Positions 10,265-25,700 of a stretch of 64,000 nucleotides of DNA are shown here, piece by piece (the stretch's first letter is position 1; each line of letters begins with the position of its first letter). The DNA is taken from assembly GCA_021018815.1 (NCBI GenBank), contig JAITYX010000017.1, positions 2,728,001 through 2,792,000 of the forward strand, written 5' to 3'. The position numbers and the translations under genes are program-made. The notes under the pieces are model-generated. The model was not told where the DNA came from, made no database searches, and worked only from the letters and a program-made list of their open reading frames with translations. Origin of the DNA: Talinum fruticosum. Lineage: Eukaryota > Streptophyta > Magnoliopsida > Caryophyllales > Talinaceae.

Positions 10265-13200
10265 TAGAAAGAGTGAGGGTTAAGAGGGTGTTAATTACTT
10301 TCCAAATTTTATTAGGCAAGTAATGATGATTAATTATTCTTAATTACCATGGAGTAATAATTAACGAAGGGCTTGAGTGAGCTTAATAATTGTTACTTTG
10401 TGTTTGCTAATAACAGGCGGACAACTCACCCCATGTTAGCTGTGGTGGCCCACACCTAATCATATTCCAAGCCGGTTCCCTCGGCCGAATTTTCAACCAG
10501 GGGATGAATCTCGTCCGTCCATGTGTGTGATCCAATCTTTTGTGATTGAAACTAGGTTGATCGAACGGTATATGACGCAGGTGCATGTTGGTTGTGTGGA
10601 CGTTAATGTGAAGTAACAACCTTGTTTTGGACCGTTGGAGATTTTAAAAAGATTAGGATTATATTAGCTGAGATTTTTATAATAATAAAGTCCAACCAAA
10701 AAGTCTGTCGACCGTTATGATTAGCACGTTGTTGGCAGAATTGTTTAACACAGATGGTCGCTGTCCTTCGATGAGGGGACTCTCTCTCTTGAAATGGCTT
10801 TGGCCTTTGGCCATCTGGTCTAAAACCAAAAAAAAGAAAAAAAGAAAAAAGGGACATAACTTACAAATTTAATATACACTGGACCATCTTAACATAAATC
10901 CATAAATAACATGGCTGATAGTTATTTTGATTGGTAAGATTGTTATATAATGAATTATAATTTTGCTTGTTTTTGGATTATTATGCTTTTTTATTTGTTA
11001 AAAGAAAGGAAAATCGGTATCATATTATTTAGTGCATCTCTAGCCTTATAACTCAAATATTTGGATTTAGTATGATGATTGGCCAGATTAAGTTTTAAAG
11101 ATGACAATTGAGGACTATGATGTTTATTTGTAAGTGGAGTAATATTAATGCCTCTTTCTTGATTAAAAATAATAATTATAATTTTATTTGATTGGTAAGA
11201 CGGTTACGATAAATAATAATTGTAGGAATTTTATTATTCAAACCCATTAGGTTAATTTCAACTTGATTGAAATACATGTTTAAGGGTCGAATCAATATTA
11301 GGTCAAATTTACCTTTACTGTTGACTTTTGATTGTTAATGTTATACTTATAACTAGTAGCTAGAATGATTTGAGTAAGGTTTGGTGGATCAAACTAGACC
11401 TATTTAATGTTTGATTAGATCGAGCTAAACTATTTGAAATATTTCTTGATTAAAACTCAGATATAAAACCTTATTATATCTTCAACTCTCACAATTTAAA
11501 GTAGCTTGTGCCATATCACCTAATCTTCAACCCTTCCTTTACATTAAATATCAAAATGCATAAATAATTATGAATGAAATTGTTTTATATTACTAGCTTC
11601 GGCCGGCTAGGTCGGGTCCTTGTGATTCGTGACTGTAGATTAGTTGTCTTGTATGTTAAATGTTCATGGAGATGGTCTGTAATTTTTTTATATCTGTTCA
11701 TCAATTTTTTAATTTTTTTAATTTTGGGCTGTATAATTTAATGCTGTACATGGACCACCTAAGAACTAGTTATGGCTAGGCCATGTTGTTGTTTAGTGAT
11801 AACTGGGGATGAGAAAGGACTGTTTGTCCAATGATTAAGCCATATAATAAATGAGCTTAATTCCCAAGTAAAATGTTTATTCATAATGCATGTGGTGTGA
11901 TCTTTTTTCTGTTTTCTGTTTTGTCCTTCTCCCCTATCTCTAACATATAAAAATAAATGTGAATATGTTTACTTTTTATTTTTTAAAGTTTAATCAGTAT
12001 GAGTTAAATTTTACGGTTTTTATTTTTAGGATTTTTAGGGTTCGAAGTTTGATATGAAATTTATGAGCAAGATTTCGGATTGTTCGGGCAAGTAATAGTA
12101 CTTTAATTTAGCAAAGAGATTCCTGTGAAGAGGCCTCCTTTCTGCAATTTGCTTTGCTACTTTCTTTACCCAAAAGGAAAAGGTTGGAACCTTATAAATA
12201 TGTTTGAGTAGTCTTTAACTAAAGCTTCAGGTAAAAGCAAATGCCGGAATACATTGCTTTATTGCAAGTGGTGCTAGTCTTTCTTCCATAATCCTTCCAT
12301 ACGCAAGTGTAAAATTCGACTGTTCTCTCGGGTCAAAGCTGCTTACATGCTATGTTATGCATATGAAACTGAAAAGAAAATGCACATATAGCAACATACG
12401 GCGGTATGACGAGCGACTCACAATTGTGTTATTAGAATGATTTGGGAAGATTATGAGTCATATCGTGCGGTTTCAATTGTAAGTTTGTGTGGATTTTGTG
12501 TAGAGCTTGGAATATCGTGTCTTCTTGAGATATTAACTAATTAAGAGCATATCTTTTTTCGTATTTTAGAGGTTGGATAGTATATGCATAGTGATGGCGA
12601 TGCCATTGAAGAAGACAGAAGGTCCGTGAAGCACCATTAAAAAGGGACCACGGCTAATCATACTGGACTGTCTATTAACGTTACAATAACGATAAAAAAT
12701 TTATAAAATAAATGTGATACGAAGAAAGAAAGGTAAAAGAAGAGAAGAATATGGTGGTCCTACTTCTAGTCCTACTAAAAGCCAAACCCTTCACCTTCGT
12801 CTTTTTCTCTTTCCTTCTTTTCTACCCTGTCATTTTATCTCTTACCCACCTAGAAAGATGCTCATATTCACAATTTACTGAAGGGAAAAAGCATGACAAT
12901 GACACTTCTTGAAGGAAGAACCTTCCAGACAAGAGAGAGATTGAGAGAGAGAGAAGAAACCTAGAATTAGGCTTATGAAAGAACCAGCCAGCCTTGCAAG
13001 AGATTGGACAAATCTTGGCCTCTACAGTCCCATCTAAATAGAGTATGAGAGGTCTCACAGATAAGAAAGCCCATAGATTGTAAAAGATACTAATTTCCTT
13101 AAAACCTTGGGTTATAAACCATTGATTGCTACTTCTATATAGGACTATAGTCCACTACAATCTTTTTTTTTTTTTCTCGAAAATAGACGACAACGACAAA

Positions 13201-13705
13201 ATTCAAAGTATCTGGTAACGACCTCAAAAGCTTTATCACTGGAAGCAAATGACATCCATGTAGACTGTAATTTTGACTTTTCAACTGTCTAGAGAGTGTA
13301 TAATTGCAAGAGATTTATTGCATACTCAATACTAATCTGCAACCAAAGGGCAAGTTTACTTTTGCCCTCTTATTTCCCTTACAAGTTGCGAAGTTTTCTT
13401 AAGATTCAAAAGCTGAAGAACTATAGAAGGGATAGTACCAATCTCATAGGAATGGTTACAAGATTTAACAACAGTCTGAGGAGCCTGAAAGATAATCTAA
13501 TCTAATTGAAAAGGAAATATAACTGCATCTTGAGCCTTCCCACAAGGCGACTGAAGATTTTCCCCATTTAAACAAGCAACTGGAGTTGACTTTCGACAAC
13601 ACATGTTTGCGTCAACTGTAATCAGAGTGGAATGTGTATTCTTCATTTGATATCTCTTTGTGGAAGTTGTGTAGTGTATAGCTTTGCGAGTTCTGTGGAT
13701 CTGCA
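10265..13705. other. Intergenic region between AGP and ISA3
   Basis: This contains the AGP upstream region and the 3' flank of ISA3. It is AT-rich with several partially repeated motifs (TTGATTGGTAAGA occurs near 10930 and 11190) and no recognisable gene on either strand. Confidence 0.5.
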
Positions 13706-16700
13706 TCACTTCGCTTCAAGTAAAATAGATGAGTATGGTGCTACATTGTATGTACCTTTTATTCCGGGCACACCCTCAGATACAAAATCCTTCGGGGAGC
13801 TGAGGTTTGTATCTACCTGAAACATAAAATGGTCCAACCCGATGTTAGAGGAGGCAAGAAAATCTTAGTGTCACACAATTTTGTTTCCATCCCCTCATCT
13901 CATGAGATAGATATTACTCCCATTTACCAGTTACACTTTCAATACCATCTAAAAGAAATGGAGATGTTGCAATGGAGTACGAACTCGTGAGAATGCAATT
14001 AGACTAAATAGAAGCGAAAAACTGTACGCTATCCATTTTATAATAACATAGATTCAATTGACAAACATTTTTTTGATTTTTTTTTGGTAGGGTAAGATGG
14101 CCCAATCCAGGATCCCTGTTGCCCATGGTAGCAATTAGTATAAGAGGGCGTTGAAGGGTAGAGGGGGAAATGCCCTCCTCTGAAGTGCCCTTAGAGGGAT
14201 TGAACCTCGCCACCCCCTTGATATGGAAGGCTGCCCAAATATCACTCTGCTTTGGTGGTTATTCTAATGACAATCATGACATGGTACAGCAATTGGCATA
14301 AATATATTGAACAGAGGAATGGAGGTAGGAACATGATTCTGGAGGACAAACAAAAAATTGATATCAAGACATAGTAAATGACTAACCACTCGGAACCATT
14401 GTTTATTTGGAGGAGGTGAAGGTATAGCAACTTGAACAAAGAACTCATGAGCGTTGAATGCTATATATATGTCCCCTCCATTTTCGCCATGAAGTCTGCA
14501 GAAAGATCACAAGTAAACAGGCATCCAACAGCATGAATTAGAATCACCCCTGTTAAAGTTGCCGAACCAGAATTCCCAATGCTATTGACTACTCTCTGCT
14601 TCAGCATATACATCAAATTTCAGCCCAAAGTAGGATGCATACCCTATATGAGCAAAGTCACGAAGATACTAATAGAGAACCTGGAACAATCAACTTATAT
14701 GGTGCAAGACCACACATAGGAGTATAAAAGGTAAAAATCATCAAAAAGGTTAGGGGAAAAAAATAGATATAAGCAATTAGAGACAAATATCCCATATAGA
14801 ACATGCTTGTTTCAAGCTATTGCTTCCGGAACTACGGAGTGGTGAACTGACTAATGAGGATGCAAAAACATGCCTGCATGTTAACAAAAAGTCGGAATTC
14901 ACGTATGTATTAATCTACCCTTTCGATATCTTGCGGCATTATGGGCGCAACTGAGTATCAGACAATGCCAACCAGGCAAAGTTGTAAGTTCCCAAATGAT
15001 CAAGGACTTCAGATAAACAAGTTTTTTTAACTCCTGTAGCTAGACATGAGAAAAATTCAACCATAACATTTCCTGCTAGTTGCCAAGTATTTTGTAGTCA
15101 GTTTAGCACGAAATGAAAGCACACAAGTACGACATAGGTCCACATAAACTTTTGCATGCTCTGTGTAAGAGGTAGGTGCACAGATCTATTGACGACCACC
15201 ATCTAGTAGGACATAAAGGATGATCCACCATGGTAAGTTGGCCACATGATATTTTGCCAATAGACCTAGCAAACGAGTCATTTAGATGGGGTTCGGCTCA
15301 TCATGTTCAGTTCAGTTCTGGTCATTTTTGGCTGAAGTTGGACTTGAACTTCAAGCCGGTGGGGTCTAATAAGCTCATAAAAAGAATAAATAAAAACTTC
15401 AGACGAAAATTTCTGGTAAGGTCAATATAAGTTTCGGGTGCAATTTGGTTAACCTATTTCGGGTGTTGGTTTAGGTATGAGCCCAAGTCACTTGATTTGG
15501 GTTTCGAGTAGTGCCAACATGGTTAATTGAATGTCAACATAGTACATATCATTCATTACAACCCCAGCGTGTAAAATGAGGGCTGCATACTGCACCATCA
15601 CATGATTTAAGTGCAGCATTGAAATGAGCTATGGATCCTACTTTCTGATGAACATCTTTAGTCCAAATATGAAGAGCAGATTGGCATAGTTTCTTACGTG
15701 AATGCCAGGAATTTACTCTCGGGATTGCCCCAGTTGTCCTCATGCCAGGTCACATCCGTCTGCACAGAAATATAAGAGAAATTATATTCAAGAAAGACGA
15801 CCATCAATTTCACGGATTAAGAATGACAGACTGCATACAGATGGTGAAAGCAGGCTCAGAATGGTTTTAAAGAATATATATACTGCAGCTTCACGATACT
15901 GTCATACTAGCATTCCATCAAAAAACTGGAAATAAACAAATAAATAATCATAAAGAAAAAAACAGGGACCGTCAAATAGTTTATTCTGACATGGGGGTAT
16001 CACTGGAAAGGATTCATGCAACAGCGTAATGGACTACGGTGGACTACGGCAAAAGCACATTGTCACTCATGTAAAAGGTAAAAATATGATGTAAAACAAA
16101 ATAAGACAACTAAAGAAGGAGAATAGCACTATGGCATTTTCTTTCATTAAAAGGGATGGCTCTTCAATTGAAAGACGTATCATCATTGGTTGACTTTCAA
16201 GATGAAGATGGGGCTGGAAATATAATTTTGGTCAATATTGAGCACACATTTTTTAGTAGCTTTGGAAAGGATAATCAGTTAGATATTTTAGATATTTTCA
16301 AGAGGAAAATCTCGATGTAAATGTTATATGGCGGCAAGTAAACAAAACTATCCCCCCCAAAAAACCCACACCCAAACAAAACTAAGAATAAAAAGGAGAA
16401 TAAAAGTTATGACTTGCCGAATAAACGTTATGCTCCACCAAACATTTCAACAAGAAACAAATGACACATTAAGGCTTAAATTTCCACGCAGGAAAGATCT
16501 AACTAAATCAGCGCCAGTGGCATAACTGTCAACTCTGTGAAGACTTCACGAAAGAGAAGCCCCCCTAAGGGCCACTGAAATAATTTTGTTCCTTCAATGG
16601 AAGACTGCACATAGACAATCGTACAGTCTGCATTCGCATCAAGCACTTGCTGTTCAGTCGCCAGAGTTTTGAAAATTAAAAGGAGAAGAGCTAAGAAAGG

Positions 16701-19700
16701 GTAACATTGTTGTTTACACTTCGCAACATACACCCAAGCATACATCATTTTGACAAAAGATTTTCTTCTAAATCATCACGCCTACTTCATTGAAAAGCGA
16801 AGTTATTTACCTTGTCAAGAAAATTTTCACGTTTGAAGGTGTCATGGGTTGCACGCAACTTTATTACTTCAGAGAAAAACCTGAAGTGATCACCTTTCTT
16901 TGCCTCCAACTTCACAATATAATGAATGCAATCGTATTAGTTACACTGACAAGCAGTAGTAAGCATTATGCCAAACATTACAGCTGAAAGATCGCAGCAA
17001 ATATGAAAGACTTCATACCTGCTTCCACTGGAAGTTATTAATGGCACTGTCATGCCCATAGCTATTGTTATTTCCAGACCTAGTATGCCCATATTCATCA
17101 CCCATTAGCATCATTGGTGTACCCTGAAGCAGAGTGTGAAGTGACCACATAAATGCCAGGAAACAGTAAACAGTGTGGCTCCGTACAAGCCAGACAAATT
17201 ATAAATGCCACCAAAGGGAACACAAAAAGGGAAATTGGAGAATTGAAGGGAGCACGAAGCAGTACCAGCAACATTAAAATGCATCTCAGAGGATACAATG
17301 AAAAATTTATCTCATCCCTAAAAGAAAGGAGGGGGAACTGGGTCGACAACTTTAAAATTAGGAGAGGGGAAAAACCAATTCCCCATGAATTCATGATTTG
17401 ATGCATGATACCAGACATGCACCTTACACTAAAATGAAGTGACAGCCTGAGTCTAATAGATATACACTGACTTTCAAGTAAGGGAAGTAATCAGCTGGCG
17501 AAAACATGGCATGTTCAAATGAAACCCAATATCTAATCTAAGTGTTACTGGTCAAATTTTCAGCAGATATTGAATCTAATCCTTCTGCACCTCTTCCAAA
17601 AAAGAAAAATTTGCATTATTTGATAAGATCAGTCACCCAGCAATACCTGCTGCTGTGTTCTATAAAGACAGATAAATTACAATAGTACCATATACGTGGG
17701 CAATGGCTCACTTCACCTAGATTATTGTGCTTAAAAACTTATGGCAACTCTTTTCTCCAACATTCATGATCAGGAAACTCTATTTACTCTATTATGCAGC
17801 CATGATTTGTCGGGTAAGGATCTTTGCCACAGCCCTCAACATACTTAGGATAGTGTCTGGGGAGACTGCTAAATAGAAGTTTATATAAAGTAACTTAGGC
17901 CTTGTTCTTTTTAGCTTTAGCTTACAGCTCCTTACAACTTCTTACAACTAACCTTACAACTATCTTCTAACTCCTTACAACCTTACTGCTAAAAAAACAG
18001 GGCCTTAAAGCAAAAGACAACTAACAAGAAACATAGAGACACTTCCAAGTATTAAACACCTGAGATATCATCAATGCCAAATGGAAGTTTTTCATCTGGC
18101 GTTTACGTAGACTAACAACATTTGCATCTGTTGTTTCTCCTGCATTAAGACAGACATAGTAAATGAATAATTGCTGAACAAAGAAATGTCAGAAAGTATT
18201 CGCCAAGAAAATTTAGGAATATCTACTTCATTAATGCTTTCTACACATTTTGAGCCAACTTAAGGAAAATATCATCATCCACAGATGTCCACTGAAATTT
18301 AGTTTTTCCCCTTATAGTTTGAAAACTTTAATATGACCTTCCAACACAGAATTAATATAATTGTACCAGAATTTACTCTGTCACCAACTACAATAGGCAA
18401 GAATAAAATGAACAGAGAGCAGACCTTCACAACCACAGTTCCAACTATAGTTATCATTGCATCCATCATTTCCACCTTCTCCATTCGCTTCATTATGCTA
18501 TAAAGTCAACATCATTAAATGTTGCAACAAATCAAAACCCTTCAGACAACTAAAACCAAAGCAGACCTTACCTTAACATTGTATGAAACAAGATCATACA
18601 AAGTAAATCCATCATGAGCAATAACAAAGTTGATGCTGTGATATGGCTTCCTTTGGTTCACCTGTTGAATGGAAAGGAACTTGAGAAAAAGACATAGTTG
18701 CAGAACAAATATTCTTGGAGATTAATTAGTCTAAACATCAATATTAACTATTTGAACAAGATCGCTTGACTTGAAAAACAGCAGGAAATGACAGTAATCA
18801 AGGATTAAACCAATTACGAGAATAGAATACACACGGGTTTTTCCACGAGTTATTAATTAAAATATTGCTCAAAAAATTTAAATACATACACTGACAAAAA
18901 ATACTGTTACAGATCACTATGAAGTAGTCTAAAAGACGCATACTTTGTATAGGTCAGCAGATCCAGCTATGCGGGTTGCAAAAGCTCCCTTCATGGCACA
19001 GTCACCCTGCATTTAGCATTTAAGCACAAATATGAGACTCCAATATGGTTATTTCCAATCAGCCCTTCATGAGACACAGACTATCCTTCAGAAAGGAACC
19101 TCCAGGATCAAGTTTGCAAAGCTTGGGTGTCAATATTGCCAAAAGAAATGCGGCAGAGTAGACTTTCTTTGGGGGACGGGGAAAAACAATGTGGCAGCCT
19201 AGACTTTATCCATGTTAGTAGGTAAAGATCACAAAAATTAACCATTTATATTTACTGTGACTGTAGAAATCTGTTTAGGTTTTTAGTTGAATTCACTCTC
19301 TAACACATAAGAAGCAAGTAAATCAAGCTGAGTACAGATATGAAAAAATATACACTTTTCAGCAGATTTCTGACAATTATGTAAAGGCATACCTTTATAA
19401 ATCTTCTCACATCATCCCGATACATACCATTCCATTCCGCCCACCTACACATGAGAAATCCAGAAAATAAGAGTGAAAAGTTCGCACAGTGGGCATATAA
19501 CCTCTAGATTGAGGTGTTTAACAGCATCTACTGCATCAGTACGTGAGTGAATTGCATTATTATTATTCATTGGAATTGACGGAGAGATAATAAGGCTTTT
19601 TGCTACTAAAATTACTCCAACATATGTTACATATCCATACTACTTGATGGAATGCCTGCGAATCCTTGCATCGTATGAAAGACTGCGCCTTAAAACAAGC

Positions 19701-22700
19701 CAGAGAGACAAGAGAAGTAGGATACCTATCCCAATTAGGAAATTTTCCAACAAGATAAAGGCCTCCACAGTCCCATGGTTCGGCAATTATTTTACACTTT
19801 GATAAAACATCATCTTTTGCAATGGCCTGGTAGAAAAAATGGGATATTATGAGTTAGATCGTAAAGGCGGATAGGAATACATGTATTCCGCATACCATCC
19901 ATCAAGGCTATGCTTCAAAATATCTGACCGTAAGAAGTCAGAAAAAGCATAAAATCTTCATTCATAATCAAAATCATCATCATCTAAAAAGTAAATCATA
20001 GATAGAATGATCTGCAAACATAATTCACCATACTACTAAGGACGAGCTTGTTTTTGGGGGTGTTAGATGTACAGAAACTTACCCTTGCAATAGAATTGTA
20101 GAGAGGTTGTTTATGTTGGACCCTAATGACTGCTCACTACTTTATAACAAAAGAAGGTAGTGAAAGAAGGTCTGTTCAAACCAGGAAGCTCCATTCATAT
20201 GCTACTAGAACATGAAGCACGATTCCGCAGTTCAGTAGCAACAGAAATCTAGCTCCTGGAGACCTTGACTCTTGACGATATCTTCCAAACGAAAATTGAA
20301 GCATTTAGACATGAGCCGACAGGACACTATTTAGCTTCTGTAAATATATAAAAGCAACAGCAAAAACTGTGCTATATCACAGAAAACTAAGTCATAGCTT
20401 CATGTAAGCATGTATAGCTAGAACTAGCAAACATGGTTGTGCAGTTTGCACAGGCTAATTTCCTAAAACAAGTTACCATGAGAACTTTGTAGAAAATAAA
20501 AACTTTAATCCACTTCCTCACAAATTCTGGGAGCCCGCAAATATCTTTCATAGACCAGACAAAACAGGAACAGCATTTGTAGGAGGAGCAAAACCAAAAT
20601 GATAAACCATCCATTCAGAAATTCCTTCAACACTGTTTCCCCTTAATAATAAATGGAGTATGCAGTCTTTCAAAGGCATAATATAGGTGGAGCAAAATCA
20701 AAATAATAAACCATTCATCTTGTTCCCAGCACTAATATAAGGAACAACATATGTATGGAACCCATAATTTGATTATGCATAGTCTAAGCTGGATAGCAGA
20801 TATATGACTGAAATGAAAGATATGCCAGTGTTGTCGCTTATTTTATATGGACAGAGAAGATATAACTTACTAATGTACAAATTCTCAACAAGGCATGACA
20901 GATACAATCTTACCCTCACTAGCGGAGGAGCACTAAGTGGGGAACCATCAGTTCCTCGGCAAAGAACACTGGCAAGGTCAAACCGGAAGCCATCTACGTG
21001 GTATTCAGTGACCCTTCATTTGGTTAAGATAATAATTAAAAAAATGTTACAATTAAGAAAACAAAAAGGGGACAAATAAACTGTGATCACTTTTAGCAGC
21101 AGTCAAACAAACAGTACAGTTCTCACAACACTTATATTTGCATAGATTCAACAAGTATAAGAGTAGATCATTCATGGGTTTGACTGCCATATCTCTAGTA
21201 CGATTTATGCTGTTAAGAGTGTCAGGTGTTGGGCATTGTAGCAGTCAGTTCACAGAAAGGGGAAAGCTGAGATATAAAGTGAGTAATTGTCTAACATTGA
21301 TAAAAGAGAAAACTACTATGCATCCTTTTTGGTCAAAATATCCGCATTTCAAACCGAAAATGCAAAGATTTATACAATCTATGCATTGCAAGTTGTACAA
21401 AAATGTTTAAAATGCAATTAATTTAAACAAAAAGAGAACTTGTAATATTTTTGCCTTAACAAAACACAAGGCATTGAGCATGCATATAAGCAAGTGAGTT
21501 ACTCAACGAATAGTCAATTCCCAATTGGTCTTGAACCTCTCTCAAATTAAAGCCCAGTTACCACTTAAACCTAGCAGGACCAACAAAATTCAGCACCCCT
21601 CCCCCTCTCTAACCAGTGAAAGAAAATCGAGTCTAAATGCAGATTAACACAAACATATCAAAAGCACAGAAGGCATCCAAGTGGGAGATGCATATAGAAA
21701 CTTAGCCAACAACATTTAGCATATCTTTTCCTTTGCCCTCCCAACCCCCCAAAAAAAAAAACAGAAAAAAGAAAATTAGTATAAATTTTATTGTTTCTTA
21801 TCAATTTACATCCAGGAAAAAACTGGGACCATCTGGGGTGATCTTATTGCAGACAATAATGCAGATTAACACAAACTTGTCACAAAGTCATTCATGTAAA
21901 AATGCAACTAGAGATACCTACCAATGTCTTAAGCTGTCAAGAACAAGTTCCATGACCACAGGATGATTACAGTTCAATGTGTTTCCTGCAACCAATGGAG
22001 TTGAGGGATACTGCCATCAGAATTTTTATATGAAGCATCTGACGTACACTTACTGAAGTACAAATCTGAGAGATCAACTCTTCTTGTGTTAAATCTTACT
22101 AAAAGCACCAATACCTTGAACCATCAGCAGGTAACTGGTCATACAGATATTTAATCACATAAGTAAACACAAATTCATATACATATTCTACCTTCGTGCA
22201 CTTGTTAAGTAGGCAAGTTTTAATACACATGTGCTTATGTGGCTTTTAGGACGACACATTCCAGGTATGATATAGAAAGTGAAGCCCACACAGAGGCGCA
22301 GAATGCATCATACTCCAGTGGAGCCAGTGAAGGTGTGTAAAGGCTTCATCTTATACAACCATCAATGACTATATCACAAGGTGATTGTGCATGTTCGTCA
22401 TCTCGGACAGTTCAATCAATATATACTTGAATGATCTTGATTCAAATATTTTAAAATATTAAAATTTTTTTCCCCTAAAGGGTTAAAAATGGCCAACTAG
22501 CCATTATTGTCAGACAGGAGGAGTAATTTAACCCTTCATGTACAGCCTTTATACATGGTAAGCAGAGATCTGAGGTTGACAATGCCCAAGAAATGTATTA
22601 TGTATGAAAAATAAAAGTGAACCGAGTGGAGGACTATACCACAGCCAGAAAAATTCATCAATTTGCCACCATTGCTTAAATCCACCATGTAATAGATCTG

Positions 22701-25700
22701 CAACCACAGGCCACAATAATAAAAGTCAGACCCTGCTCAAGGCTAAGAAGCAGAGACATCGATACATGATATGAGCATCACATGGATAAGCCCATGTGTT
22801 ATTTTCCACAAAAACAAAAAAATAAGGCACATATAATCACTACATTATTCCCCATCCTCCAAATCCTTTTTTTTTTTCTGGGGCAATTAAAAAGACCACA
22901 GAAGTAAAAATTACAGCAGAGAGACTAGGCAGAAAGGCTAGTTTGCTATTTTTGCCTCATTATAGACTAACAAAGAGAAACAGCCCCCCCAACCCCCAAA
23001 AAAAAGTTCATCCTGTCTTCAAATTTTAAAATATTTGATCCAACAAACAAACAAATTAAACCGGAAAGGTTTCTTTGTGTGTGCATGCGTGCGTGCGTGT
23101 GTGTGTGTGTGTGTAATTTCAGCTTCCTCTCTAAAGCAAAAATGGTTCACTGAAAAGTTAGGATAAAAACAAGAGTGTCCTCAGAGTGAACCCCACATGT
23201 CCCCAATCCCCAATATGTGGGAAACCAAAGTGCGTCAAGAGTACCTTAGACACCTTTTTCTTTTGCATATGAGACATTTCTAAGTGACGTCAACACTTGT
23301 AACTGGAAGAAGTGTCTGTGCTCCCTAGGTTCAACCCAAAAAGGGGGGCAGAGGGAAGAAGATCGAGCTGGAAAACATAATCCAGACAAAGACACTAAGT
23401 TAACAACTTGAGAGGATTTCAGGCTGAGAAATTGACTGCATATGATCAAACTCAAGCAATTTTCTTCGTCATTAGGCACAATCTTTTGAATTAACTTCTT
23501 TTGCTTCTGTTTGCAGCATGGTTCCTGCTCCTTGTTGATAACAATTTTCTTGTCTCAGTTCCCAAAATGCCTTATTCCTTAAAAGGTATTCGCAGTTAGA
23601 AATGTTTCAGGACACCATTCTGTTGGCAGTAAGCCAAAGTGATGTGTTAGTCTTGAAAAGCCAGGAACCCCACTTGAACAATGGTAACTACTCTCTCTCC
23701 CTAACAGAAAGGTGGGGTACGAGTCCCCCAAATGCAAGTCTTCCCCGTTCCCTGACGCAAGGTTTACCCCCCTTCTTCAACCCACACCACCCTCTCCCAA
23801 TAAAAAAAGAAAAGAAAAGGGGATAACAAGAGTAACAATAAAAAGGGAGGATCTTGAAAAGCATCTTCGTGATCTGGCTCTTTAAAATTATTCTGGGGGT
23901 ACATGATAAATTCACCTCAATTCAAAAGAGATTTTTGCAGCAATCTGCTGTATAGGATGGTGTCACTTCCATTAACTTAGGCATGTAAGCCATAGGCCAG
24001 TGAATATCGACCCTTTTTAAAATAAAAAAGAATCAAAATAAACCTATACGGTTTATCCAAAGTATGCTATCAAAAAAAAAAAAAAGAACAGCATCATTCA
24101 CCTTATTATCTATGCCACGGAATGAAGTAGTATAAGGGTTTTCATCATCAGCCTCATTGGTATGATTATATACGACATCCAAAATGACCTGCAAAATTAA
24201 ATTATCCACATTACTTGAAGAAAGCCATCTATGAAATATTTGGAAAACTTAAGCTCATGTCAACTTCAGACATTTCTATAGAGTAATTTAATTGTTTAGT
24301 GTTTGAATTATTTAGAATTTTACTTTTAGTTGTTAATCTTTTTAGGTCAAAGATTTAAGTGAGTTAAACATTTCTATAGAGTAATTTAATTGTTTAGTGT
24401 TTGAATTATTTAGAATTTTACTTTTAGTTGTTAATCTTTTTAGGTCAAAGATTTAAGTGAGTTAATTAATGCTGTTTAAAGTACCACAAAATTTTCTTTA
24501 AAATGGTTAAATATCTTGTAACAAACTTCCATAAATTAAATATATTCATGTTTTTATACAATTTTTGGTGATAGAAATCAATCGTTTATCCAATTTCCTA
24601 ATACCCCAGACAAAGAAAAATATCTTCCCTCTCTATCTTCATCTCTCTAGAAAAGAGAATCAAATTCCCATTCATGTGAGTTAACTCTGGTCTTGTTTAC
24701 AGTTTTAACCATACTTTGCACTTGATTAATTAGGAGTTACATTAGCATAACATGTATTATACAATCCTACTGATCAATGTTGTAAACACATTTCAAGAAA
24801 GTAATTACAGTGGTTCTTAAAGATCTTTTACATTTTTTCAGTGATATACGTACATGATTTTGCATATTCTGTTTGTAAGCATCATAATTAGCATGATGGG
24901 TACATAAACCTTTTTTTATTTTTAAGGAATAGAAACATAAATTTTAATATAATCATCGTTACAAACCTGAGGGATGAGATCCCTGCAAGGAATTGAGCTC
25001 TGCTAAGAATAGAATGGAAAAGGAATATAGTTTGGGAATTTGCTTTCATTGAAGAAAGATGGAGATAGAGAGGAAAGGGAAAATAGTTTCTCATTGGCCA
25101 AGGTACACTAATTCTTGTGTAAAACCATCTCAAAATACTTATATCATGAGACTGCTTACATAATAAGGGCCATAAACTTAAAAAAAAAAAAAAAAAAACT
25201 AACAATTGCATAACTACATATATTGAAGAAAATTTTGTTATATATTTTAACAATATTAATCAACTTACTTAAAGCTTTATCCTAAAAAGTTCACTCACTT
25301 AAATTTTGATGTAAAACCATTAACAACTAAAAGTAATAACCCTAAATAGTTCAAACACTAAACAAGTACAGTACTCCATTTTGCCAACAAAGAAATAAAA
25401 TAAAAATTAATATGTAACGGAATTCAGAGTCCAGACAATTCATTCATCATATATATATATAATAAATCTATCTGAAGTGCAACAATTGAGCAAACAACGT
25501 GATCAGTCAATTAAATAGTAAATGACTAGGAGGGAAAAACAGACCTCTATTCCAGCATTATGCAAGGCTTTGACCATTCTCTTGAACTCCTCCGAAGCTT
25601 TAATGGGTCCTCCACCACTACTTGCATATCGACTCATAGGAGCAAAGAAGTTGACAGTCGAATATCCCCACGTATTAATCTTCCATGTTTGAGCACCAAA

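Noticed and set aside
16503..16748. Minus-strand 81-codon frame in ISA3 intron 20
   Set aside because: ISA3 exons 20 and 21 join in phase without it, and its translation does not resemble isoamylase.
24888..25253. Minus-strand 121-codon frame
   Set aside because: It lies inside the foldback element and includes a poly-Phe run from poly-A. It is not conserved coding sequence.
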